54,760 nucleotides of DNA. It comes from Nostoc linckia FACHB-104. GTDB taxonomy: Bacteria; Cyanobacteriota; Cyanobacteriia; Cyanobacteriales; Nostocaceae. The DNA lies in the NCBI RefSeq assembly GCF_014696615.1, contig NZ_JACJQJ010000055.1, forward strand, positions 1 to 54,760, given 5' to 3'. A program made the position numbers and the translations under genes. Each line of letters starts with the position of its first letter. Positions within the stretch are counted from its first letter, which is position 1. This document shows positions 1 through 8,708 of the stretch, in pieces. The notes beneath the pieces were generated by a model. The model searched no databases. It saw nothing but the letters and a program-made list of their open reading frames with translations, and was not told the origin of the DNA.

Positions 1-1
1 C

Positions 2-49
2 ACCGACTTCTATTACGAATACAAGGCTTTCGGAATCAGATTTAACTAA
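2..49 (+). CDS. C-terminal tail of an unidentified protein (partial)
   Basis: The first 16 codons of the window in frame 2 are open and end in TAA, giving a tail that reads TDFYYEYKAFGIRFN. Alternating aromatic and charged residues ending near a Phe resemble the last strand of an outer-membrane beta-barrel, but 15 residues are too few to assign a family. The gene would run rightward and converge on the M16 peptidase gene, with a hairpin at 125-143 between them. It could be a chance open frame. Confidence 0.35.
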   Translation, partial: TDFYYEYKAFGIRFN

Positions 50-87
50 TACCTATGTACTAGCAATTGGCGATCGCATTGTGCCAG

Positions 88-100
88 TTGCGTAAGTCCT
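88..100. repeat. Single copy of a MITE terminal repeat (TTGCGTAAGTCCT)
   Basis: TTGCGTAAGTCCT, preceded by CCAG, is identical to the right end of the complete MITE-like element at 11530-11672. No matching left end (AGGACTTACGCAA) is visible in the bases to its left, so this is either a solo end, a decayed copy, or an element that starts outside the window. Confidence 0.55.
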
Positions 101-124
101 GTTGTAGTGAAAACCATCTGAAAA

Positions 125-143
125 TACGCTAACTAATAGCGTA
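125..143. terminator. Hairpin between convergent genes
   Basis: TACGCTA (125-131) and TAGCGTA (137-143) form a 7-bp stem with a 5-nt loop. Read leftward it is followed by TTTTC, and read rightward by CTTTTGCTTTTT, so it could terminate both the minus-strand peptidase gene that ends at 158 and the partial gene to its left. Confidence 0.5.
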
Positions 144-157
144 CTTTTGCTTTTTGC

Positions 158-1441
158 CTAGCGAAAGGCACTATGAATTGCTTCCTCTGGCCCAACTAAA
201 GACAAGTAAGGTTCCTGTAAATATCGACAAGCTGCGTCCATGCTCTCTGCGACATTCACAGATGTAATTAACTCCTGAAATTCACGGTCGAATTCAATTC
301 CTAAACCTAAAATTTCATACCAGCCATATATCTGAGCAATTTGCCCATTGGTTTGTTTACCAAGGGCGTACTGTCCCAATATTTTGTTCTTAGCAGCTTG
401 GAGGGCGTTAGCAGATACTTCCGTAGTACAAAGTAAATCTACTTCCTTCCGTAGACCTTGCAGTGCAATGGTGGTATTTTCTGGCGCTGTACCCATGTAA
501 ACCACAAAGGAAGCAGGAAATAGCCTAGTGGGATAAAAAGCAGATACTTCGTAAGCTAAACCTTGCTTTTCGCGCAATTCGACAAACAAGCGGCTAGAAA
601 GCCCATTTCCCAAATAGGTAGACAGTAACTTTAAGGCGGCGTAGTCAGCAGAACTAACTGCTGGCCCTAAGTAACCCAGCATGACAATTGATTGCTGCGT
701 TTGCAGGGGGTGAAGTTGATGCTGGGGCTGTACCCGAATTTCGGGTAAATCTAATACTGGCTGATTTTCTGCTGGAGGTTGCCAATCGCTAAAAACTTCT
801 TCTACCAGGTTGACAGCATCCTCTAGTGTGATTCTACCAGCAATACTAATTACTACCCGATCTGGACGAAAATAAGTCTTGTGGTAATTAACTAAATCAT
901 CGCGAGTTAGGCGGCTCATTGTTGTTTCATCGCCTAATACCGACATGGCATAGGGATGATTTTGGTACATTGCTTGACGTAGTTGATCAAAGGCAATGGT
1001 AAACGGCTGCTCTTTTTGAGAACGGATATCTTGTAGTGCTAAACGCCGTTCGAGTTCCACTTGCGTTTCGGGAAAGGTAGGCGATCGCAAAATCAGTCCT
1101 GCCAATGCTAATATTTCCCTAAAATCTGATGTCACAGTCTTCAGGGATAGCAAAAAATAATCAGTGGCGGTATCTGTACTTAAACTCGCACCAACTGATT
1201 CGACTTTTTCCGCAATCTGCAAGCTAGAAAGTCCATCGCATCCTTTGGTCATCACGGCTGAGAGTAAATGCGCCAGACCTGCTTGCTCGCGGTCTTCAGC
1301 ACAACTTCCCGCACGGACAAAAATCCGCGCTGCAATAATATCTGCAGCGGGATTTTCTGCCACTAATACGACAATGCCATTGCTTAATACAGTACGGTGG
1401 ATAGGGGAATGAGATAAGGATGGGTTCACAGTTTGAGTCAT
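158..1441 (-). CDS. M16 family peptidase-like protein, non-catalytic subunit
   Basis: A 427-residue protein of the M16 (pitrilysin / processing-peptidase) family, with the usual two M16 half-domains and a C-terminal segment beginning around QGLAYEVSAFY. The zinc motif HxxEH of active members is replaced by HLLSA (residues 58-62), so the catalytic Glu and second His are missing. The adjacent gene at 1692-2960 encodes a paralogue with an intact HFLEH. In bacterial M16B pairs an inactive and an active subunit form one heterodimer, and I infer that here. The ATG at 1441 gives an N terminus consistent with the family. About 250 bp of repetitive A+T-rich DNA (GGATTTT-type repeats) separates it from the active paralogue upstream. 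Confidence 0.9.
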   Translation of the reverse strand: MTQTVNPSLSHSPIHRTVLSNGIVVLVAENPAADIIAARIFVRAGSCAEDREQAGLAHLLSAVMTKGCDGLSSLQIAEKVESVGASLSTDTATDYFLLSLKTVTSDFREILALAGLILRSPTFPETQVELERRLALQDIRSQKEQPFTIAFDQLRQAMYQNHPYAMSVLGDETTMSRLTRDDLVNYHKTYFRPDRVVISIAGRITLEDAVNLVEEVFSDWQPPAENQPVLDLPEIRVQPQHQLHPLQTQQSIVMLGYLGPAVSSADYAALKLLSTYLGNGLSSRLFVELREKQGLAYEVSAFYPTRLFPASFVVYMGTAPENTTIALQGLRKEVDLLCTTEVSANALQAAKNKILGQYALGKQTNGQIAQIYGWYEILGLGIEFDREFQELITSVNVAESMDAACRYLQEPYLSLVGPEEAIHSAFR

Positions 1442-1691
1442 TAGTCAGGAAAGGAAGCAGTCAATCGATTTTGGATTTTGGATTTTAAACTTTGGATTAA
1501 CCCCAACCACAAGGTAATGTGGCTCTAGAATTTTAAATATCGGATTTTGGATTTGATTTACCCCCCTTCGCACATTTGTACAAAATCTAGGGTTGGGTAT
1601 GAACGGAAATAATTTTTAATCTAAAATCTAGAATCTAAAATCTCAAATTGCCACCGTCAACAGTCAACAGTCCTTAGCTAATGACTAATGA

Positions 1692-2960
1692 CTAACAGGG
1701 TTTAAGGATAGTAACAGCGTAATTGTGCGGTGAAAGATATTGTTTAGCTAATTGTTGCAGTTCTTGGGCATCAAAAGACAAAACTTGTTGAGGATATGTA
1801 ACTGCTAATTCAGCTTGGGCGATCGTATTGTAGTATCCGTAAAGTCCAGTAAGTTGATTAGGCGTTTCTGTGGAAAATGCATACTCATTACACAGCAGCC
1901 GGCGTGTGCGGTCTAACTCATGCTGGCTGATGGGCTGATTTTGCAAATCTTCTAAGTGAGCGCGAATCAAAAACTCTACTTTCTCCAAATGTTCTGGTTC
2001 TAACCAAGCAGTAATTGTAAATAAACTGGATTCCCGTTGCAGGGAAAAATTACTACAGATCCCTTGTACTAATTGTAGTTCTTCTCGCAAATCACGGACT
2101 AATCGTGAAGTTCTTCCTTCTGCGAGTAACACGGATAGCAAATCTAAACCATAGGCTGTGCGGAGTTGTTCAACCCCAGGAGCCAGCCACGCCATCATCA
2201 ACCGCGCCTGTTCTAGCCTGGGTAAACGCAATTCTCTACGGTGAATACCCTCAATGATTGGCTCTCGGCTTTTTTCTACTACAGGACAATCAGAGCGTTC
2301 AGCAAAATTACCAAAAGAGTAATTAACTAAATCTAATGCTGAATGTTGATTAATTCCCCCCACAATTACCACCGTCATATTTTCTGGTTGGTAGTGGGCG
2401 CGGTGAAAACAACGCATTGCTTCTGGTGATTGCTGCATCAATTGTTTTTCTGTACCCAGCACTGAACGTCCATAAGGGTGCTGATGATAAACACTCTGAA
2501 GTAGCGCCTGAAATCCTAACCAATCTGGGTCATCATGATAAGAGCGAATCTCTTCTAAAACTACATCCCGTTCGCGGATAAATTCATTATCTGGAATCGC
2601 TGCATTCAGCAATAACTCACTCAAATTGGGTAGAGTTTCGTGCAAGTAAAGGGCAGCTGTTGTCAGGGAATAATGAGCATAATCGTAGCTTGTAGCTGCA
2701 TTACTCACCCCACCTTTATTTTCAATGTTATAATCAAATACCCCAGGTGGTAGACTCGCTGTACCTTTAAAGATCATGTGTTCTAAAAAGTGAGCCATGC
2801 CAAACCAGGGTTCTGGTTCGAGAGTTGCTCCAGCACGCACCCAAACATCAGCTACAACTACAGGGGTAGTCGGTATTTCTTGATGAATAAACGTTAAACC
2901 ATTGTCTAGATGGAAAACCGAGGCTGGGAACACGGTATTGATTAATTGTTGTTTTAACAA
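1692..2960 (-). CDS. M16 family zinc metallopeptidase, active subunit
   Basis: A 422-residue M16 peptidase. The inverted zinc motif HFLEH is at residues 57-61, and the third metal ligand is probably a Glu in ERDVVLEEIRSYHDD about 75 residues later. The C-terminal half carries the conserved RLVRDLREELQLVQ region. It precedes the inactive paralogue (158-1441) on the same strand, so the two probably form a processing-peptidase-like heterodimer that degrades or trims peptides. No signal peptide is seen, so the protein is probably cytoplasmic. The specific substrate cannot be read from sequence. Confidence 0.92.
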   Translation of the reverse strand: MLKQQLINTVFPASVFHLDNGLTFIHQEIPTTPVVVADVWVRAGATLEPEPWFGMAHFLEHMIFKGTASLPPGVFDYNIENKGGVSNAATSYDYAHYSLTTAALYLHETLPNLSELLLNAAIPDNEFIRERDVVLEEIRSYHDDPDWLGFQALLQSVYHQHPYGRSVLGTEKQLMQQSPEAMRCFHRAHYQPENMTVVIVGGINQHSALDLVNYSFGNFAERSDCPVVEKSREPIIEGIHRRELRLPRLEQARLMMAWLAPGVEQLRTAYGLDLLSVLLAEGRTSRLVRDLREELQLVQGICSNFSLQRESSLFTITAWLEPEHLEKVEFLIRAHLEDLQNQPISQHELDRTRRLLCNEYAFSTETPNQLTGLYGYYNTIAQAELAVTYPQQVLSFDAQELQQLAKQYLSPHNYAVTILKPC

Positions 2961-3118
2961 TTTTTTGTAGCTTTAACCACAATTTAACGCAATCAGGCCA
3001 TATTAACTCTCAAGCATACTTAATTCCGAATCAATTTATACAAAATTGGTTTAAATCAAAATAAAATTTGGGCATGGGGAAACCCCAAACACCCAATGAC
3101 AAATGACAAATATAATTA

Positions 3119-3150
3119 AAGCTCCCAAAGTTTGACCAACTTGGGAGCTT
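3119..3150 (-). terminator. Terminator hairpin downstream of the 6S RNA
   Basis: AAGCTCCCAA (3119-3128) and TTGGGAGCTT (3141-3150) form a perfect 10-bp stem. On the minus strand it lies just after the predicted 6S RNA 3' end and is followed by TTAATTATA, so the U-tract is weak. It could stop read-through transcripts from purK and the RNA gene. Confidence 0.6.
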
Positions 3151-3159
3151 AAAATTTTG

Positions 3160-3342
3160 AGTTCACCGCGACGCCGTTTTACCTAAGTTTATGACCTGGT
3201 TAAACCAGGTGGGCATCTAAATCGCTCGTTTAAAGTTTCCGGGTACTTGCCCGGTCTACTGCCACGAGAACTCTTTGATTCCCTTTTCTTTAAAGACATA
3301 GATCAAAAAACTTGATGGCAGTCACCAACGTCGTAGTGCAAC
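3160..3342 (-). ncRNA. ssaA: 6S RNA (RNA polymerase-binding regulatory RNA)
   Basis: No open frame covers this stretch. On the minus strand a consensus -10 (TATAAT, 3354-3349) lies about 7 nt before the proposed start. The predicted 5' end CACTACGACG (3338-3329) pairs with the 3' end CGTCGCGGTG (3173-3164) in 9 of 10 positions including one G-U, giving a closing stem around a roughly 183-nt rod that contains a local hairpin at CCTGGTTTAACCAGG. Length and shape match the approximately 185-nt 6S RNA of cyanobacteria. From memory the cyanobacterial gene is often next to purK, as here; this synteny statement is recalled rather than checked. The exact ends are estimates. Confidence 0.7.
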
Positions 3343-3348
3343 TAACTC

Positions 3349-3354
3349 ATTATA
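3349..3354 (-). promoter_or_regulatory. -10 element of the 6S RNA promoter
   Basis: Perfect TATAAT on the minus strand, 7 nt upstream of the proposed RNA start. No clear -35 at 17 bp is seen; a TTGAAC lies about 21 bp upstream. It sits between the purK stop and the RNA, which supports independent transcription of the RNA. Confidence 0.55.
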
Positions 3355-3393
3355 GCTTTCAAAAAGTTGTTGTGTGTTCAATAAAGAAATTTT

Positions 3394-4554
3394 CTAGAAA
3401 AATTCACTGGGATACCAGATAGACTCTATGGTGTGGGCGATCGCGATCGCCTCCTCGCGGTTTTGACTATCTAGCAAAACGGTGACGTGTCCAAGCTTAC
3501 GCCCTGGACGGGATTCTGTCTTGCCGTACCAATGAATGTATGATTGGGGAATTTCTGCGATTTTCTGGCGTTTGCTTTGGTAGTCGCTTTGAGCAGTTTC
3601 GTAACCTAACAGGTTTACCATCACAGCGCTAGGGTTTTTGATAGCGGTATTACCCAAAGCTAGACCACAAACTGCTCTCAGGTGTTGCTCAAATTGGGAG
3701 GTTTCACAAGCATCTAGGGAAAAGTGCCCAGAATTATGAGTACGAGGAGCAATTTCGTTGACTAAAACTTTACCATCTTGGGTCAGAAATAACTCAATCC
3801 CAAAAACTCCCACTGCTTGTAGGCTATTTAATAAAGTATGGGCGATCGCTTCTATTTCTGCTGCTTGATTGGGCGTAATCGCTGCTGGCGCAATCACGCG
3901 GCGACAAACCTGTTGTTCTTGTTGGGTTTCGACAACTGGGTAAGTTACTACCTCACCATCTACAGAACGAACTGCAATGATTGCTAACTCTCGCTCAAAG
4001 GGTACAAATTCTTCTATTAAAAATAGTGATGGATTGGTAGTTAGCTTTTGCTGCAAACTAGCCCAATCCTTAATTATAAAAGTTCCCTGACCGTCATACC
4101 CGTGCCGACGAGATTTGACAACTATAGGAAAACCCAAATGTGCGATTTTAGCTTGGAGATTTTCTAGCTGGACAGTATTTAAATCCTCACCAAGAGCAAA
4201 AAACTTAGGAACAGGTAAGCTTAATTCTTGTAAATAGCAGCGCTGGTGATATTTATCCAAAAGCGGCGATAAAGCGGCTAATCGGGGACGGAAACAAACA
4301 CCTTGGTTTTCTAGGGTAGATAAAGCATCCAGGTTGACAAACTCGTTTTCAAAGGTGATGACATCGCACTTTTGCGCTAACACTTCTGTACTAGCCGCGT
4401 CATCAACTGGGGCAAAAACTGCTTCCTGAGCAATACTAATAGCAGGATCGTTTTTACTTGGAGTTTGCACCAGCAACTCTACGCCTAACTTTTTTGCTGC
4501 ATCTCCCATCATCCAGGCGAGTTGCCCGCCACCGATTATACCAACACGCTTCAT
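3394..4554 (-). CDS. purK: 5-(carboxyamino)imidazole ribonucleotide synthase
   Basis: PurK carries out ATP- and bicarbonate-dependent carboxylation of aminoimidazole ribonucleotide in purine synthesis. The N-terminal nucleotide-fold motif GIIGGGQLAWMM, the ATP-grasp core (FPIVVKSRRHGYDGQGT, FLIEEFVPFERE) and the C-terminal VNEIAPRTHNSGHF are diagnostic. An ATG at 4560 would add two residues, but the ATG at 4554 overlaps the preceding gene's stop as ATGA and has AGG about 6 nt upstream. I therefore take MKRVGIIGGG as the start and infer translational coupling with the pentapeptide protein gene. The probable 6S RNA gene lies directly downstream. Confidence 0.95.
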   Translation of the reverse strand: MKRVGIIGGGQLAWMMGDAAKKLGVELLVQTPSKNDPAISIAQEAVFAPVDDAASTEVLAQKCDVITFENEFVNLDALSTLENQGVCFRPRLAALSPLLDKYHQRCYLQELSLPVPKFFALGEDLNTVQLENLQAKIAHLGFPIVVKSRRHGYDGQGTFIIKDWASLQQKLTTNPSLFLIEEFVPFERELAIIAVRSVDGEVVTYPVVETQQEQQVCRRVIAPAAITPNQAAEIEAIAHTLLNSLQAVGVFGIELFLTQDGKVLVNEIAPRTHNSGHFSLDACETSQFEQHLRAVCGLALGNTAIKNPSAVMVNLLGYETAQSDYQSKRQKIAEIPQSYIHWYGKTESRPGRKLGHVTVLLDSQNREEAIAIAHTIESIWYPSEFF

Positions 4555-5039
4555 TGACATCCTAGAGAATCTCGGGTTTGCACACCTGTTTTAGAATTAA
4601 CACCACTGGCTTTAGCGCAAAGTTCTTTAATTTGGGCCTTATCCAAAACTGCATCCGTGAAATCTGCATTACTAATGTTCACATCAGTAAAAATTGCACG
4701 TAATAATAGGGCTTCTTTGAGAACTGTATCGCTTAAATCAGATCCAGTTAAGTTTACCTGATCAACCATTGCATTTGTTAAATCAGCCCCGTGCAGGTTT
4801 GCTTTTGTCATCACCGAAGCACTCAAAACTGCTCCACGTAAATCAGCACCCGTAAAGTTAGTCAATTCTAAATTGGCATTAGAAAACTCTGCTGCTTGCA
4901 AACTCTCTCCAGAAAAATCATGTCTTGTTAACTGTGCATTGCTAAATGACAGTGGATGAGTCCAGTCTGCCAGTGCAGGGGGAGCCATGAATAATACCAT
5001 TATCCCCAAAATAAATGCCAACCCTTGCCGCCAAAACAT
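4551..5039 (-). CDS. Exported pentapeptide repeat protein
   Basis: A 162-residue protein with an N-terminal signal peptide (a hydrophobic stretch ending in PPALA, cleavage about residue 24-25). About 16 A(D/N)LxX-type pentapeptide units follow (for example LTNFTGADLRGAVL, ANLHGADLTNAMV), predicting a short right-handed quadrilateral beta helix in the thylakoid lumen or periplasm. The C terminus has two Cys residues (ELCAKASG, SLGCQ) that could form a disulfide. Its TGA overlaps the purK ATG, so the two are probably one transcript. Function is unknown, as for most cyanobacterial lumenal pentapeptide proteins. Confidence 0.88.
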   Translation of the reverse strand: MFWRQGLAFILGIMVLFMAPPALADWTHPLSFSNAQLTRHDFSGESLQAAEFSNANLELTNFTGADLRGAVLSASVMTKANLHGADLTNAMVDQVNLTGSDLSDTVLKEALLLRAIFTDVNISNADFTDAVLDKAQIKELCAKASGVNSKTGVQTRDSLGCQ

Positions 5040-5212
5040 ATCTACTAGCTCATCTAGTTGGTGTATTTTAGCTTATCGCATTTAAGGTTTTGGGGTTTGG
5101 TGTTAATCAAGAGTTGCAGAGACGCGATTAATCACGTCTGTACTCCTAAAGTCAAAAGTTATTCAATTATTTCCCCTTGTCCCCTTGTCCCCTTTTCCCC
5201 CTCATCTCTCTT

Positions 5213-5629
5213 TCATTGACAGCGATCGCAAACTCCCTGAACTATTACCTCTAACTTTTCAGCTTTTAACCCTGGGCGGAGATGGCTCAAATCAATGTTG
5301 CCGAAGGTATCCCATTCGATATCTTCTATGGTGCGACAGTTGGTGCAGCGAAAATGATGATGCTGGGCAACATTGGCATCGTAGCGAGAAACACCCTCGT
5401 CTAATAAGACTTCTCGCACTAAACCTACCTCACGCAATGCTTGCAGCGCAGCATACACCGTGGCTTGTGATGAGGTGGGTACGTCTTTATTTAAATCCGT
5501 CAAAATTTGCTCAACGGTGGGGTGGTCTTTTCTTTCCAGTAGGTTTGCATAGACTGCGAACCTCTGAGGCGTGACTCGCAATCCTTTACTCTTCAGTATC
5601 TTGATAATCTCATCAGCTTGTTGCTGCAT
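5213..5629 (-). CDS. perR: PerR/FurC-type peroxide-responsive Fur family repressor
   Basis: A 138-residue Fur family regulator. The N-terminal winged helix contains KGLRVTPQRFAVYANLL and TSSQATVYAALQAL; the C-terminal dimer domain has the HHHFRCTNC metal site and two CxxC pairs (CTNC and CDRC) for structural zinc. The divergent neighbour at 5849 encodes a type II peroxiredoxin, the same arrangement as Synechocystis slr1738 (PerR) and sll1621, which favours PerR over Fur or Zur. Members sense H2O2 by metal-catalysed oxidation and derepress antioxidant genes. An inverted repeat brackets its own -10 (5659-5687), suggesting regulation of its own promoter. Confidence 0.88.
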   Translation of the reverse strand: MQQQADEIIKILKSKGLRVTPQRFAVYANLLERKDHPTVEQILTDLNKDVPTSSQATVYAALQALREVGLVREVLLDEGVSRYDANVAQHHHFRCTNCRTIEDIEWDTFGNIDLSHLRPGLKAEKLEVIVQGVCDRCQ

Positions 5630-5658
5630 AGGATGTACTTGAATACAGTAAATCAGCC

Positions 5659-5687
5659 TAGAGCAATATTATAACTTTTCTGCTCTA
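5659..5687 (-). promoter_or_regulatory. perR -10 inside an inverted repeat
   Basis: TAGAGCA (5659-5665) and TGCTCTA (5681-5687) form a perfect 7-bp inverted repeat with a 15-bp spacer. The spacer holds TATAAT on the minus strand (5673-5668), about 40 bp upstream of the perR ATG. A repressor on this repeat would block the perR promoter. The arms do not look like a Fur-type box, so the protein that binds is unknown. Confidence 0.4.
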
Positions 5688-5737
5688 ATAATTCTTATTT
5701 AAATAAAAATTTTCAGAAAAATAAGTATTTACAACTA

Positions 5738-5768
5738 TTTACTAATTCTTAAATCAGAATTATTCTGA
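5738..5768 (+). promoter_or_regulatory. Peroxiredoxin promoter with a 7-1-7 PerR/Fur-like box
   Basis: TCAGAAT-T-ATTCTGA (5754-5768) is a perfect 7-1-7 inverted repeat, the classic geometry of Fur/PerR operators. TTTACT (5738-5743) and TATTCT (5761-5766) are spaced by exactly 17 bp and would form the -35 and -10, so the box covers the -10. The peroxiredoxin ATG is at 5849. Operator geometry and promoter overlap are seen in the sequence; binding by the adjacent PerR is inferred. Confidence 0.55.
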
Positions 5769-5848
5769 GATGAAGGTGGCAAGCGACCACAGCAAAATGT
5801 TCAAGCTCAGACAAAAGTTTAATTATTCCATCTAACAAAGAGGTATTT

Positions 5849-6421
5849 ATGACTGCTATTACTCGCGTTCCCGATGTTGTATTCAAAACTCGTGTTCGGG
5901 ATGAGTCTGTACCTGGCCCTAATCCTTACCGTTGGCAAGACCGGACAACAGAAGAAATTTTTGGCGGGAAAAAAGTAGTCTTATTTGCTTTACCTGGGGC
6001 GTTCACACCTACTTGTTCTTCTACCCACCTGCCACGTTATGAAGAACTGTACGATCAATTCACAGCTTTAGGTGTCGATCAAATTATTTGTCTTTCCGTA
6101 AATGATGCGTTTGTAATGTTCCAATGGGGTAAACAACAAGGAGCAAAAAACGTGTTCTTGTTACCCGATGGTAGTGGTGAATTTACCCGCAAGATGGGAA
6201 TGTTAGTAGATAAATCTAACATCGGCTTTGGGATGCGGTCTTGGCGGTATGCAATGGTTGTCAACAATGGACAAATTGAAAAGATGTTCATTGAACCAGG
6301 CTTTGAAGACAACTGCGCCACCGATCCTTTTGAAGTATCTGATGCAGATACAGTTCTGGCATATCTTAAAGGTGTAGAACGTGCTAAAGAAGTTGCACCT
6401 CGGTTAGCATTTGTAGGCTAA
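5849..6421 (+). CDS. Type II (Prx5-like) peroxiredoxin
   Basis: A 190-residue thiol peroxidase that reduces H2O2 and alkyl hydroperoxides. The peroxidatic Cys is C56 in PGAFTPTC, the conserved Arg is in GFGMRSWRY, and a second Cys in [10 protein letters not shown] could resolve the sulfenic acid. There is no signal peptide, so it is cytosolic. The start has a purine-rich RBS (AAAGAGG) 5-6 nt before the ATG. The gene is divergent from perR across a PerR-like box and is followed by glutathione reductase, so the locus forms a peroxide and glutathione defence group, with GSH or a glutaredoxin as plausible reductant. Confidence 0.93.
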   Translation: MTAITRVPDVVFKTRVRDESVPGPNPYRWQDRTTEEIFGGKKVVLFALPGAFTPTCSSTHLPRYEELYDQFTALGVDQIICLSVNDAFVMFQWGKQQGAKNVFLLPDGSGEFTRKMGMLVDKSNIGFGMRSWRYAMVVNNGQIEKMFIEPGFEDNCATDPFEVSDADTVLAYLKGVERAKEVAPRLAFVG

Positions 6422-6694
6422 GGCGAATTTTGTATTTTGGATTTTGAATTTAAATCAGAGTCCAAAACTAAAATTGAATCGCCCAATTAATTCAGTCAAC
6501 ATTCAAGTTTTTATCGTTAATTCTGCAATTGTTGGTTTTTAGGCAAGGGAAGTTAAATCAAAATTACTTCCTTTGCCTGTTTCATTCGTAATTAAAATTA
6601 AGTTACACGTAAATTTATTGAGACTCAAACAATATTAATTTAAGCCAAACATTTATCGATGTAGTCATTAATTTTGAATTAGGAGCGAAGTGAT

Positions 6695-8047
6695 ATGACT
6701 TACGATTTTGATTTATTTGTGATTGGTGCAGGTTCAGGTGGGATTGCTACTGCGCGGCGCGCTGCCGAATATGGTGCAAAAGTTGGGATTGCAGAGTTCG
6801 ACAGACTTGGTGGTACTTGCGTTACCCGTGGTTGCGTACCGAAAAAATTAATGGTTTATGCTTCTCGCTTCCCGAGTCTTTTTGAAGAATCACAAGGTTA
6901 TGGTTGGAGTCATGTACAAAGTTCATTGAATTGGGAAGATATGATTAATCGTGTGAATAATAAAGTCACACGACTGAATGGTATCTACCAAAAAATGTTA
7001 GATAATTCCAAAGTGCAGATATATCAGGGTAGGGCAAAATTTGTTGATAATCACACTGTGGAAATTGGTGATACTAAAGTTACTGCCGATAAAATCTTAA
7101 TTGCTGTTGGAGGTACACCAATCCGTCCTGATATTCCTGGGATTGAACACGCATTAATTTCTGATGATTTATTTACGATGAATCCCCAACCTCAACGAGT
7201 AGTTTTACTGGGAGGTGGGTATATTGGCTCTGAATTTGCTTGTATATTGAATGGTTTGGGTGCAGAAGTTATTCAGGTGATTCGCCATGATAAAATTTTG
7301 CGTGGCTTCGATGAAGATTTACGGACAGAAATTCAAGAGGGAATGATTCGCCACGGCATTAAGATTATCAATAATGCCGAGATTTTAGAAATCACAAAAA
7401 CTGATACTGGTGTCAATATCAAACTGAAAACAGACAAAGAAGAAAATATCTTAGCAGACGCGATCAGTTTGGCAGCTTTGGGTCGGAAACCTAATACCGA
7501 TAATATCGGTTTAGAAAATACTGATGTCAAAGTAGATGACACAGGAATGATTTTAGTTGATAGCTACAGCCGCACGGCGGAAGAGAATATTTATGCTGTC
7601 GGTGATTGTACTAATAAATTGCAATTAACTCCTGTAGCCATTAATGAAGGACGAGCCTTCGCTGATACTGTCTTTGGTGGAAAATCGCGGGTAATGAGTT
7701 ATGAGAATATTCCCACAGCGGTTTTTACGAATCCGGAAGCGGCGACAGTAGGGTTAACGGAAGCAGAAGCAGTGGAAAAATATGGTAGCGATCGCATTAA
7801 AGTTTATCGCAGTCGTTTCCGTCCTATGTACTACACCCTACCAGGCAAAGAAGAAAAAACTTTGATGAAGCTGATTGTCGAGAAAGAAAGCGATCGCGTT
7901 TTAGGCGCACACATGGTAGGTGATTATGCGGCGGAGATTATCCAAGGAGTTGCGATCGCTGTGAAAATGGGTGCGAAAAAAGCTGATTTCGATGCGACAG
8001 TGGGAATTCACCCCAGTTCGGCGGAAGAATTCGTCACTATGAGATAA
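6695..8047 (+). CDS. gor: Glutathione reductase
   Basis: A 450-residue FAD-dependent disulfide oxidoreductase that reduces GSSG with NADPH. Visible motifs: FAD fold GAGSGG (residues 11-16), redox disulfide GGTCVTRGCVPKK with C42 and C47, NAD(P)H fold GGGYIGSEF followed by a basic VIRHDKILRGFD, and the C-terminal catalytic His in GIHPSSAEEF. The RBS AGGAGCG lies just upstream of the ATG. Length is normal for the bacterial enzyme. The 270-bp gap after the peroxiredoxin gene suggests its own promoter, but co-regulation in the oxidative-stress group is likely. Confidence 0.94.
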   Translation: MTYDFDLFVIGAGSGGIATARRAAEYGAKVGIAEFDRLGGTCVTRGCVPKKLMVYASRFPSLFEESQGYGWSHVQSSLNWEDMINRVNNKVTRLNGIYQKMLDNSKVQIYQGRAKFVDNHTVEIGDTKVTADKILIAVGGTPIRPDIPGIEHALISDDLFTMNPQPQRVVLLGGGYIGSEFACILNGLGAEVIQVIRHDKILRGFDEDLRTEIQEGMIRHGIKIINNAEILEITKTDTGVNIKLKTDKEENILADAISLAALGRKPNTDNIGLENTDVKVDDTGMILVDSYSRTAEENIYAVGDCTNKLQLTPVAINEGRAFADTVFGGKSRVMSYENIPTAVFTNPEAATVGLTEAEAVEKYGSDRIKVYRSRFRPMYYTLPGKEEKTLMKLIVEKESDRVLGAHMVGDYAAEIIQGVAIAVKMGAKKADFDATVGIHPSSAEEFVTMR

Positions 8048-8101
8048 GAATGTCAGGCAAAATAATTTCTTTAGCTTCTTCCAGCTTAATGAAGTACGCA
8101 G

Positions 8102-8127
8102 TTAGGGCGCACATCTGTGCGCCCTAA
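8102..8127. terminator. GC-rich hairpin after gor
   Basis: TTAGGGCGCACA (8102-8113) and TGTGCGCCCTAA (8116-8127) form a 12-bp perfect stem around TC. It lies 55 bp after the gor stop but lacks a real U-tract, so it may be a dispersed intergenic palindrome that also limits read-through. Confidence 0.45.
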
Positions 8128-8708
8128 AATTCATCAGTAGCTTACCAAATTGCAATCTGCTGTATTTATGATTTTCCTTTTACACTTTGCCCCTCAAACT
8201 GCCAATTATCCATTAGTTATATTTTTCTGAATGTTCCTGTAAGTCAGACTATGAGTGGATGGCAGAAGTAAATAACAGCCGCATTATGGAATGTATAAAT
8301 AGAAAAGATAACCTACCAGCCAGGAGGACTGAAGTTATTAAATTCCGATATTTATTGTTTACAATTCTTCATTTTTAATTTTTATTTCACTTTAATATAT
8401 ATTTGTTTTATGACTATTTTAGATTTGAGTAATTGCTCAGATTTTTGTTTACAATCGTTTACTTCTTGGTTTGTAAGTTAAGTTTATTGACTTTTGATTT
8501 AACCAGCCTCATTAGGCTGTTAGTCTTGTAATCAAGTTAAGCATTATTTGAGTGTATTCATAATATGGTTCTCAAATGCTTGATAAAGCTTTATTTTTAG
8601 TGGAGAAATACCTTCAATTTGGTAGCTGTCAAATAGCTGCTCTCAACTATAACTAAGACTTTTTATTCAAAAAACTACACAGATTTCACAAGTCTACTAG
8701 CAAACCCG
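8128..8708. other. A+T-rich intergenic region, no gene seen
   Basis: About 580 bp with stops in all frames and no tRNA-like or strongly paired RNA structure. A short AGCCTcattAGGCT palindrome occurs near 8507. It probably contains the promoter of the small membrane protein gene at 8709, but no consensus -35/-10 pair was convincing. Confidence 0.4.
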
